From: Gammaproteobacteria bacterium | GTDB lineage: Bacteria > Pseudomonadota > Gammaproteobacteria > Pseudomonadales > Azotimanducaceae | Direction: 5' to 3' | Length of the DNA stretch: 42,454 nt | NCBI GenBank assembly: GCA_028818795.1 | Contig: JAPPND010000032.1 | Coordinates: forward strand, 1 to 42,454 | Shown here: positions 26,313 through 33,511 of the stretch, one piece after another | How positions within the stretch are numbered: the stretch's first letter is position 1 | Layout of the letters: every line of letters starts with the position of its first letter | Notes under the pieces: generated by a model | The model's input: only the letters and a program-made list of their open reading frames with translations | Database searches by the model: none | What the model was told of the DNA's origin: nothing | Position numbers and translations under genes: made by a program

Positions 26313-27242
26313 ATGGGACGAGCGTCGGTCGCGTTGCTCCTTCTGGTCACGCTCCCGGCACACACGAACGAGGCAGCGGTGCCTGACGAACCCAAACGAG
26401 TCATCCTCGAGACGGACATGACGTTCGATGTGGACGACGTCGGCGCCTTGGCTGTGCTCCATGCGTTGGCCGACGACGGTCGCGCCAAGATCCTCGCCGT
26501 GAACTACAACGAGGTCCACGAAGGCGGGGCCGGTGCAATCGACGCGATCAACACCTTCTACGGTCGCGGCGACCTACCCGTCGGCGTGTATCGGGGCGAG
26601 CTTCCCGACCCCGATCCATCGCGCTACCTCGATCACGTCGCTGCCTTCCCCCGCCGCCTGACCGCCGACAACGCGCCTGACGCGCTGGATGTCTACCGGC
26701 ACGTGTTGAACGATCAGCCGGATGCTTCCGTGACCATCGTGAGCGTCGGCTTCCTCAACAACCTGGCGGATCTGCTGCACGCCGAGGCCGATCTGGTTGC
26801 GAACAAGGTCGAGAGACTCGTGGTCATGGGCGGCCGCCACAACGACGGCTTCAACCTCGTCCGCCACGGCCTCGTCGAGACAACCCAAGAGGTGATCGAG
26901 AACTGGCCGACGCCTCTGGCCATCTCGGACTACGGCGGACGCGTGCGTACCGGTGCCACGCTCGCCGACACGTCCGCCGACAACCCCGTCAGGGAAGCCT
27001 ACTTCCGCTGGTTCGGTGGTAGGTTCGAGGGACGATCAAGCTGGGACCAGGTGGCCGTGCTCTACGCCATCTACGGCGCGGGAGACTGGTTCGAGGATGT
27101 CGCAAGCGGCACGGGAAGCCTGCGAAACGGATATTCCTGGCAGTTGAAGCCCGGGTGGCGAACCTACGTCGGCCCAAAGCGGTCCGAGCACGAGTTCGTG
27201 GACCTGATCGAACGGTTGATGGTCGAGCCACGGCGCAACTGA
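26313..27242 (+). CDS. Exported nucleoside hydrolase-like protein (IUNH family, 309 aa)
   Basis: IUNH enzymes cleave the N-glycosidic bond of nucleosides. A signal peptide (MGRASVALLLLVTLPAHTNE, then A) suggests periplasmic location. The calcium-binding motif is present in the DVDD subtype (VILETDMTFDVDDVGALAVL), but the first Asp of the DxDxxxDD box is Glu. Further family motifs are VSVGFLNNLADLL and RLVVMGGRHNDGFN. The usual late Asp/His may be in SSWDQVAVLYAIYG. The ATG at 26313 is preferred (AGGTGG upstream); a GTG four codons earlier with AGGAG before it is the alternative. Catalytic activity is likely but not certain given the Glu. Confidence 0.85.
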   Translation: MGRASVALLLLVTLPAHTNEAAVPDEPKRVILETDMTFDVDDVGALAVLHALADDGRAKILAVNYNEVHEGGAGAIDAINTFYGRGDLPVGVYRGELPDPDPSRYLDHVAAFPRRLTADNAPDALDVYRHVLNDQPDASVTIVSVGFLNNLADLLHAEADLVANKVERLVVMGGRHNDGFNLVRHGLVETTQEVIENWPTPLAISDYGGRVRTGATLADTSADNPVREAYFRWFGGRFEGRSSWDQVAVLYAIYGAGDWFEDVASGTGSLRNGYSWQLKPGWRTYVGPKRSEHEFVDLIERLMVEPRRN

Positions 27243-27277
27243 CGGCAAACGCCGGCCCAGCCCGGTGCCACCTAAAG

Positions 27278-28168
27278 TCACGGACGCTCGCGCGAGTAGA
27301 CATAGGCGCGCTCGCGCAGCGCCTCGGCGTCGATGGAACCGCGACGGCATTCCACAACGTCCGGTTTGGCGAGCACGTAGTATGTCCACTGCCGCCCTGG
27401 TCGCCATCCGTCTCGGGGCGCCGTGTCTTGGCCGACCCTCAATGTCAGGTGTTCGTCGTCCGGCAGAGACTTGAGCATCGCGTAGTCGCACACGGCCTGA
27501 ATCAGGGCACCGTCTACATCGTCCCCAGAGGATTCCTTCACCGGTTGGACCAAAAGACTCCGCAAGCGCTGGATCTCCGCATTGATGTCGGCCTGCAATT
27601 GCCGTTCCCTCACATTCAAAGCGCTGATCTCCCGTTCGATCGGTCCGCTATCGTCCGGGTCGAACTCGTCGCTCTCACTCGCATCGCGCAACTCAACGTG
27701 CCAATCCTGGTACAACCTACGGTGCTTTTCCCGCGTCTCGTCTAGCTCGTCGGCGAGAGTCTTGAGCGCCGCGAGGTCGTCCGGCGGCAAGGAGGCGAAA
27801 GGGATGGGCAAGCGGGTCTCGCCCGTCTGCGCCATCATCGTGAACAACGCATCCGGGAGATCCTGCACAGTCGGCCTTCGGCGGAGATGGAGCGAGACCA
27901 GGATTCCCTGCTGAGCGAGGTATTCCGACTCGATGGTGCCGACACGCGTCTGGAACCAGGGCTGCATGTGCCTGTCCACATAGTCCAGCAATGCCCCCGG
28001 AGCACCGTCAGGGAAAGGCGGTCCAGACATGCGGGTCTCGCTCGCTAGCGCCGCCCCAAGCACCCGTTCGAGGACAGCCATCTCTTCGACCAGCGCCCCT
28101 AGGTTTTCCGGCTCCCGTGCCTGCGCACCGGCCGCGAACACCACAGCAAGAAGAAAGAGCGTCTTCAT
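27278..28168 (-). CDS. Periplasmic protein encoded with an ECF sigma/anti-sigma pair (296 aa)
   Basis: A signal peptide is clear (MKTLFLLAVVFAAGAQAREP). The mature protein is largely helical and charged (VEEMAVLERVLGAALASE, LKTLADELDETREKHRRLY, EREISALNVRERQLQADI) with a probable coiled coil at about 125-190. It ends with a small globular part (HLTLRVGQDTAPRDGW, RQWTYYVLAKPDVVECRRG). No family recognised. Its start codon overlaps the anti-sigma stop by four bases, so it is made together with that regulator and may be a sensor or target of the same envelope response. Confidence 0.75.
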   Translation of the reverse strand: MKTLFLLAVVFAAGAQAREPENLGALVEEMAVLERVLGAALASETRMSGPPFPDGAPGALLDYVDRHMQPWFQTRVGTIESEYLAQQGILVSLHLRRRPTVQDLPDALFTMMAQTGETRLPIPFASLPPDDLAALKTLADELDETREKHRRLYQDWHVELRDASESDEFDPDDSGPIEREISALNVRERQLQADINAEIQRLRSLLVQPVKESSGDDVDGALIQAVCDYAMLKSLPDDEHLTLRVGQDTAPRDGWRPGRQWTYYVLAKPDVVECRRGSIDAEALRERAYVYSRERP

Positions 28169-28770
28169 GGCATGTCCTCCTGTCGGTAGCTCGCCAATTC
28201 AACGCGTTGGGCAAGGTTGTCCAATCGCCTCTTGTCGGCCAGTTGCTGGGTGATAACGTAGCGTATGCTGTCCTCGGTGTCCGTGGCCTGCCGGTCGATG
28301 ACGCCGAGCAGAAGCACCGCCAACGCCTCGATCTCCTCGCGCCGCTGGGTGTCGTGCGCCGCCAGCATGGCTTCTACCATGGGTGAGACGCTCTCCTCGT
28401 CGAACCAATCTGCCGGCTGCAACTGACCGGGTTCGTCGAACGCTACGCCCGGATCCTCCCACACGATTGGCGGTGCCTGATCTCCGCGCTCGAAGTACAC
28501 CATGGTCGCGAGCGCCAGCGCCGCGACACTGGCCGCCAGCGGCAGCCAACGCTCCAGCCACGGACGTTGGCCGAACCGTGCCGGACGCCAAGGCGGGACC
28601 TTTTCGTCGCGCCACGATGTCGCGAGGCCGCGCCAGCTACGCAGCGTGGCGAGGTCGGCACGGCAGTCGGGACAGTCCGCAAGGTGTCGGCGCAGGTTCG
28701 TGGCCGTCTCGTCGTCGAGCGTGCCATCGTCGAAATCGATCAGTCTGGGTCCAGCATCCTTACAAAGCAT
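28165..28770 (-). CDS. Membrane anti-sigma factor with zinc-finger HC2 domain (201 aa)
   Basis: The N-terminal anti-sigma domain has the zinc motif H-x3-C-x2-C (LRRHLADCPDCRADL, about residues 29-36), preceded by LIDFDDGTLDDETATNL. A single membrane helix (WLPLAASVAALALATMVYF, about 75-93) links it to a periplasmic domain of about 105 residues containing MVEAMLAAHDTQRREEIEAL. Such proteins hold the cognate ECF sigma factor until an envelope signal releases it. It overlaps the sigma gene by 11 bases upstream and the periplasmic-protein gene by 4 bases downstream. Confidence 0.9.
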   Translation of the reverse strand: MLCKDAGPRLIDFDDGTLDDETATNLRRHLADCPDCRADLATLRSWRGLATSWRDEKVPPWRPARFGQRPWLERWLPLAASVAALALATMVYFERGDQAPPIVWEDPGVAFDEPGQLQPADWFDEESVSPMVEAMLAAHDTQRREEIEALAVLLLGVIDRQATDTEDSIRYVITQQLADKRRLDNLAQRVELASYRQEDMP

Positions 28771-29305
28771 CCTTGAGCTCCTCGTGTTGGCGCAGTTTGC
28801 GCAACGCGCCGTAGAGACGCGTCTTCGCCGTGTTCGGCGAGATGCCGAGCTGGCCGGCGATGTCGTCGAAGGTGAACTCCTGGAAGAACTTCAGCTCGAC
28901 GACGTGGCGCTGCTCCGCCGGCAGACCGGCCAGCGCCATGGCGATCTGCCGGTTGGCATCCATGCGCGGCTCGGCCTCGACCGCCTCGCCATCGATGCCA
29001 TCCCATGCCGTCTCGTCCAAGGGTACGGCTACACGGCGTCTGCGCAGGTAGCCCGTGCATCGGTACGCGGCGATGCGGAACAGCCAGGCGGCGAAGGCAC
29101 CGTCGCCTCGGTAGCCCGGCAGGTTGCGCAAGACGCCCACGAACACCTCCTGCATCAGGTCCAGCGCATCGTCCGGGTGCCCGATCATCCTGAGCGCGTA
29201 GTTGTAGATGCGTTGCTGGTAGCGGCCTACGAGCTTCGTCCAGGCGCTGTCCGATCCCGCCAAGGCACGCCTTACCAAGGCTTCGTCGGAAGCGTCACTT
29301 CGCAT
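28760..29305 (-). CDS. ECF (group IV) RNA polymerase sigma factor (181 aa)
   Basis: Region 2 is clear (WTKLVGRYQQRIYNYALRMI, then the core-binding DALDLMQEVFVGVLRNLPGY and AFAAWLFRIAAYRCTGYLRR). Region 4 follows with its helix-turn-helix (LPAEQRHVVELKFFQEFTFD, DIAGQLGISPNTAKTRLYGA). Length and layout fit a minimal ECF sigma. It is the first gene of a three-gene overlapping operon with its anti-sigma factor and a periplasmic protein. Such operons usually control themselves; I could not identify the promoter with confidence in the 280 bases upstream. Confidence 0.95.
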   Translation of the reverse strand: MRSDASDEALVRRALAGSDSAWTKLVGRYQQRIYNYALRMIGHPDDALDLMQEVFVGVLRNLPGYRGDGAFAAWLFRIAAYRCTGYLRRRRVAVPLDETAWDGIDGEAVEAEPRMDANRQIAMALAGLPAEQRHVVELKFFQEFTFDDIAGQLGISPNTAKTRLYGALRKLRQHEELKDAL

Positions 29306-29432
29306 CGATGTTGCCCGGAGAGTTCATCTTCCTTGTCGCCGTAGCGGCCCAGAAAGTTTGCCCGCCGCCGCACTTCCGTGAAACAACCCCGTCCGTTTGT
29401 TGCTGGCTGTCAGCGCCGCCTTGCTGCCGGGA

Positions 29433-29475
29433 GAATTCGCGGGGCGAATTCGCGGGGCGACCGCGAAGCGGTCGC
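29433..29475. repeat. Tandem 13-base repeat plus hairpin
   Basis: GAATTCGCGGGGC occurs twice in tandem (29433-29445, 29446-29458), followed at once by the perfect hairpin GCGACCGC-GAA-GCGGTCGC (29457-29475). It lies between the divergent sigma-factor and TDKIGHF-protein genes and could influence either promoter. Confidence 0.5.
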
Positions 29476-29585
29476 GTCTCGTATGAACAGCCCTGCCACC
29501 ATTCCGATCAAACCACACGATGTTGTCGCCCGAACGGCAAACGGATAGGCTCCCGGCACGGAACCGTCGCGGCGGACCCGAGTTG

Positions 29586-30635
29586 GTGAGAGGCTTTCGC
29601 TGGACATTTCTCGCCTTGCGTTCGCTGGCCCGTCGCTGCTGGCCACACGGGCCGGGGCTGAGGTTGGCGCACCGGCTAACGGGGTTGGCGGCGATGCTCC
29701 TTGCCTCGGCGGCTGCCGTCGCGATCGAGCCGGATCCGTATACCCATCGCGACATGGACTTGGCTGACAGCCTCGATGTCCTGGACGCGAAGGTGAACGA
29801 TGCCCTTGACCAGATCGCCGCGTCCTGGGACCAGGGCGAGGACGAGTGGGCGTTCGTTAACGCCGTGTATGCGAGGCTCGGCAGCTTCCACTGGATCGAC
29901 CGCCTCGAGCGTTGGGCCATGGACGCGCCGGAGGTGGACAAATTGCCGACCACCCGCCGGGACGCGGTGTTCGCCAATGTGCCGCTGATCCGCGCCCAAA
30001 TGGCGCGGATCGGGCTGGCGCCCACGATCAACGTCAACGGCGTCTACATCGGCACGGACAAGATCGGCCACTTCATCTCCCAGGGGCGCAAGTTCTACCG
30101 GCGCGTCCAGCGCCACGGCTCGGAAGAACGCGCCGCGCGTTTCACAGCCTTGTGGGAAGGGCTGATCTGGGGGCGCCTGATGTCCGGTGTCTACTCCAAC
30201 GCCGACCTCGTGGCCAACTACGAGGGGTACCGGTTCTTCCGGGGGTTGTTTCATGGTGAAATGGCGGCCGACAAGGGACCCGTGTTCCGCTGGCAATCGG
30301 GGCGACCGGTACGGCAGCGGGCGTTCACGTGGGCCGATCACGTCAATCCGCTGTGGGACGAGATGCTCAACCCGGCCAGCTATTTTGCAGCGCTCGTGCC
30401 GTACCTGCAACGCCGCATGACGAGACTCTGCGACGACTTCGCCCGGCGCCCGGAACGCTACCGGATCGAGCAATTCGATGCCCTCACCGACCGCTACCGC
30501 TTGCTCGGCATGCGCGACAACGAGGTTCTGCGTCCGACGCCGTACTTGTCGACGCATTGCCCAGGCGTCGGCGAACCGGGCCAGCACGCCGCGTCCCGTG
30601 CGGTTGCAGTCGGAACCCGGACCAAACCCGGGTAG
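29586..30635 (+). CDS. Conserved exported protein with GTDKIGHF motif, unknown function (349 aa)
   Basis: The N-terminus has a hydrophobic signal-like helix (LAHRLTGLAAMLLASAAAVA). The body carries a striking conserved-looking motif, NGVYIGTDKIGHFISQGRKF, followed by ARFTALWEGLIWGRLMSGVY and ANYEGYRFFRGLF, a D-K-x-x-H arrangement seen in several uncharacterised envelope proteins. The start is uncertain: GTG 29586 gives a long N-terminal region, while ATG 29694 would start MLLASAAAVAIEPDPYTHRD and still leave a short signal peptide. The gene is intact and stands alone. I do not know a function. Confidence 0.65.
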   Translation: MRGFRWTFLALRSLARRCWPHGPGLRLAHRLTGLAAMLLASAAAVAIEPDPYTHRDMDLADSLDVLDAKVNDALDQIAASWDQGEDEWAFVNAVYARLGSFHWIDRLERWAMDAPEVDKLPTTRRDAVFANVPLIRAQMARIGLAPTINVNGVYIGTDKIGHFISQGRKFYRRVQRHGSEERAARFTALWEGLIWGRLMSGVYSNADLVANYEGYRFFRGLFHGEMAADKGPVFRWQSGRPVRQRAFTWADHVNPLWDEMLNPASYFAALVPYLQRRMTRLCDDFARRPERYRIEQFDALTDRYRLLGMRDNEVLRPTPYLSTHCPGVGEPGQHAASRAVAVGTRTKPG

Positions 30636-30667
30636 GCACGACCCAAGCGAACGAGGAGCGACTAGCG

Positions 30668-31129
30668 ATGGCAACAGCCAACGAGTTCGAAGTCCGCGAC
30701 CGATGCGAACGGCTCATCTACCGGTTCCTGCGCGTACTTGAGGGTGAGCAAGGCAAGACCGCCGATCTATTCACCGAGGACGGGCAGGCATTCAAGCATG
30801 TTGGACGGGAGGCGATCCGCGAACACTTCGCCGGGATCGAGGCGGTCGATGACAACGTGAACGTGAACCTTTGCAGCAATCTGTTGATCGATGTCGATGA
30901 CGACGATCACGCCAGGGCCACGAACTACGTTACCCACTATGTTGCAGAACGCGAAGCCGAAGATTTGACCGACCCCGAAGGCGCCCGGGTGGGTGGCAAG
31001 CTCGATACGGCGAGGTCGATAACCCGATGGTCCTGGGAGTTCAGGCGTGTCGATGGCGAGTGGTTGATCTCGAAGCTGCAGTATCCGGAGCCGGTGCTCC
31101 TTCGAAAGGATGTGATCGACCAGCTCTAG
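30668..31129 (+). CDS. SnoaL/NTF2-like fold protein (153 aa)
   Basis: The cone-shaped NTF2 fold is suggested by the opening helices (EVRDRCERLIYRFLRVLEGE), the pocket segment KTADLFTEDGQAFKHVGREA followed by IREHFAGIEAV, and the beta strands ending SWEFRRVDGEWLISKLQY. Members are small-molecule isomerases, dehydratases, or ligand-binding proteins, and this one has no decisive catalytic residue I can name. GAGGAG lies eleven bases before the ATG. It follows the TDKIGHF gene by 32 bases. Confidence 0.82.
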   Translation: MATANEFEVRDRCERLIYRFLRVLEGEQGKTADLFTEDGQAFKHVGREAIREHFAGIEAVDDNVNVNLCSNLLIDVDDDDHARATNYVTHYVAEREAEDLTDPEGARVGGKLDTARSITRWSWEFRRVDGEWLISKLQYPEPVLLRKDVIDQL

Positions 31130-31131
31130 CG

Positions 31132-31210
31132 GGAACGGCGAGGATGTCATGCGGAGCGTTGGGGCCCCTGAAGTCGACCTGACGATACTCGATTCCGCAT
31201 GCCCCGTTCC
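31132..31210. repeat. Nested inverted repeats before the phosphoesterase gene
   Basis: GGAACGG (31132-31138) and CATGCGG (31148-31154) pair with CCGCATG (31195-31201) and CCGTTCC (31204-31210). The two stems enclose most of the gap between the NTF2-like and phosphoesterase genes. It may be a terminator or a leader structure. Confidence 0.4.
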
Positions 31211-31227
31211 TCCTACCATTGCCTACC

Positions 31228-32040
31228 ATGAAGATCCAGATCGCTTCGGACCTGCACCGGGACTTCGCGACTGCCCACCCGATTCCGGCCTTGGCACCGG
31301 ATGTCGATGTGGCGGTATTTGCCGGGGACCTATGCGAGTTTGCCCGTTGGCCGCGATTCGGAGACGAGCTGGCGTACACATGGGCCGACGCCGGCCGAAT
31401 CGTCTACGTTCCCGGCAATCACGAGTTTTACCAAGCGGACATCGGCTACGTCAGGAGTCAACTGGCAACGCTGTGCGGCAAACGCCGCATCGAATACTTG
31501 GACAGGCGTTCCGTCCTCATCGACGGAGTGTGTTTCATCGGCGCGACTTTGTGGACCGATTTCGAGTTCTTCGGTACGCCCGAGTCGTCCCAGGCCCGTG
31601 CCCGCGGTTCGATGTCCGACTTCCATCTCATCTGGAACAAGGGACAGCGGTTCAACCCCGCCGACTCCATCGGAGAGCACCAAAAGGACGTGGGGTTCTT
31701 GGATGCCCGACTAGCCAAAGCGGCCAGCCGGAACGAAAAGGCCGTGGTCGTAACCCACCACATGCCGAGCCCGGTTTGCGTTCTTCCCCGGTTCGAGAAC
31801 GACGCTCTGAACCCGGCGTTCGTGTCGGATCTCGACGAACTCATACTGCGGCGCGAACCCGCGCTGTGGATCCACGGCCACACCCACGGAAGCATCGATG
31901 CTGTCGTGGGCCGAACCCGGATCGTGTGCAATCCGGGCGGCTACGACCGCAAGGAAAACCCCGACTTCGATCCGTTTCTTGTCGTCGAGATCGACAAAAC
32001 GCGACACGGTCTTCCGCGAGTGCCCGAGGCGTCCCGTTGA
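31228..32040 (+). CDS. Calcineurin-like metallophosphoesterase (270 aa)
   Basis: All five metal-binding blocks of the family are present: SDLH (Asp8, His10), FAGDLCEF, VPGNHEFY, VVTHHMPS and IHGHTHGS. It hydrolyses phosphoesters with two divalent metals; the substrate is unknown. I chose the ATG at 31228 because MKIQIASDLH is the typical opening; an ATG-less extension upstream adds three residues. The gene is intact and is the last one before the right-hand island, whose integrase begins 246 bases later. Confidence 0.93.
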   Translation: MKIQIASDLHRDFATAHPIPALAPDVDVAVFAGDLCEFARWPRFGDELAYTWADAGRIVYVPGNHEFYQADIGYVRSQLATLCGKRRIEYLDRRSVLIDGVCFIGATLWTDFEFFGTPESSQARARGSMSDFHLIWNKGQRFNPADSIGEHQKDVGFLDARLAKAASRNEKAVVVTHHMPSPVCVLPRFENDALNPAFVSDLDELILRREPALWIHGHTHGSIDAVVGRTRIVCNPGGYDRKENPDFDPFLVVEIDKTRHGLPRVPEASR

Positions 32041-32181
32041 AACATCCTTGGTCGCGCCGGCACCTTTGCAGCGGTCATCGAACGCATAGCTTATGGAATC
32101 GGCAGATTGCGGATAGGGTGTGGCGGAGGGCAGACCGCCAGAACGCCGATTTCTATGGTTCCCCTAGACCCCTCGAAGTTC

Positions 32182-32200
32182 ACTTATCAGTATGATAAGT
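32182..32200. promoter_or_regulatory. Near-perfect palindrome upstream of the island integrase
   Basis: ACTTATCA-GTA-TGATAAGT is a perfect 8-3-8 palindrome, extended by GTT/AAC with one mismatch. The core TATGATAA (32191-32198) recurs 64 bases on at 32255-32262. The AT-rich character stands out in this GC-rich DNA. Candidate integrase operator or attachment-related site; no tRNA gene is visible nearby. Confidence 0.55.
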
Positions 32201-32285
32201 CAACGTTTTTCGTTCCTTGACGTTCTACGCCGGTGCGCACATATTTCTCACTATTATGATAACGGAAGTGATAGCTACCACGCCG

Positions 32286-33455
32286 ATGAAACGCCCCAAG
32301 CGACTCTCCGCCACCTTCGTCAACACCGTCAACGTTCCCGGCCGCTACGGCGATGGACGAGGCGGCCACGGCCTGAGCCTTCTTGTGAAGCCGGCCTCCG
32401 CCGGCGGCTTTTCTAAGTCCTGGGCGCAGAGGATACGCCTCGACGGCAAGGCCGCCAACGTCGGACTCGGCGCTTACCCAGTGGTCACGCTCGCGCGAGC
32501 ACGCCAGAAAGCCCTTGCGAACGCGCGGATTGTCTCCGAGGGCCACGACCCCCGCGACCGGGCCGACCGCGCACCGACCTTCGAACAAGCCGTTGAGACG
32601 GTCATAGACATTCACGCCGAGAACTGGAAGGACGGCGGCAAGTCCGCCGCCCAGTGGCGCGCCAGCCTGCGGGACTACGCCGTCCCGAAGATCGGCCGCA
32701 AACGCGTGGATCGCATCAGCACTGCCGACGTCATGGAAGTACTGCTGCCCATCTGGGCCACGAAGCGGGAAACCGCGCGGCGCGTCCGGCAGCGCATCGC
32801 CGCGGTCATGAAGTGGGCCGTCGCGCAGGGCTACCGCGAGGACAACCCCGCTGGGGACGCGATCTCCGCCGCGCTGCCCAAGAACAGCTTGCGCCGCCAG
32901 CACCGGAGGGCGCTTCCGCACGCGCAGGTCGCCGCCGCACTCGAACGGGTGCGTGCCTCGAAAGCCCACCGGGCAACGGCGCTCGCCTTCGAGTTCCTCG
33001 TGCTCACCGCCTGTCGCTCGGGGGAGGTCCGCGGTGCCCGATGGGACGAGGTGGACGATGTCGCGGCCACCTGGACCGTTCCACCGGAACGCATGAAGGC
33101 CGGGCTGGAGCACCGGGTGCCGCTTTCCGGAAGGGCGGTGGCCGTCCTCGACGAAGCGCGGGAGATATCCGATCAAAGCGGCCTCGTGTTCCCGTCACCC
33201 ACGGGACGCGTGTTGAGCGACAGCACGCTCTCCAAGCTCCTGCGCGAACTCGGGATCGGCGCCGTACCCCACGGATTCCGCTCCAGCTTCCGCGACTGGG
33301 CGGCCGAGAGGACCGACGTGGCACGCGAGGTCTGCGAACTGGCCTTGGCCCACGTCAACAGCGACCGCGTCGAGGCTGCCTATCGGCGCAGCGATTTGTT
33401 CGAGCGGCGACGCGACCTGATGCAGGCTTGGTCCGAGTACGTTGATTGCACCTGA
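32286..33455 (+). CDS. Tyrosine integrase of the right-hand island (389 aa)
   Basis: Same type as the integrase at the left edge, and clearly its close relative: MKRPKRLSATFVNTVNVPGR, then GDGRGGHGLSLLVKP, through to the C-terminus. The DUF4102 arm-binding domain is at about residues 1-95. Catalytic residues are visible in LTACRSGEVRGARW (Arg), HGFRSSFRDW (HxxR), LALAHVNSDRVEAAYRRSD (His, Tyr). The ATG at 32286 is preferred by comparison with the other copy; an in-frame ATG at 32256 would add ten residues. The gene is intact. It marks the left end of an island carrying defence-type genes. Confidence 0.95.
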   Translation: MKRPKRLSATFVNTVNVPGRYGDGRGGHGLSLLVKPASAGGFSKSWAQRIRLDGKAANVGLGAYPVVTLARARQKALANARIVSEGHDPRDRADRAPTFEQAVETVIDIHAENWKDGGKSAAQWRASLRDYAVPKIGRKRVDRISTADVMEVLLPIWATKRETARRVRQRIAAVMKWAVAQGYREDNPAGDAISAALPKNSLRRQHRRALPHAQVAAALERVRASKAHRATALAFEFLVLTACRSGEVRGARWDEVDDVAATWTVPPERMKAGLEHRVPLSGRAVAVLDEAREISDQSGLVFPSPTGRVLSDSTLSKLLRELGIGAVPHGFRSSFRDWAAERTDVAREVCELALAHVNSDRVEAAYRRSDLFERRRDLMQAWSEYVDCT

Positions 33456-33511
33456 CTGCCGCAGCTGCTCTGCAACCCAAACAGCCGCCGATCCCTGCGG
33501 CCGTTCCAGGC

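Noticed and set aside
32100-32180. tRNA-like or tmRNA-like 3' end as attachment site before the integrase
   Set aside because: A small hairpin (TGGCGGAGGGCAGACCGCCA) is present but no T-arm consensus or CCA end can be recognised.
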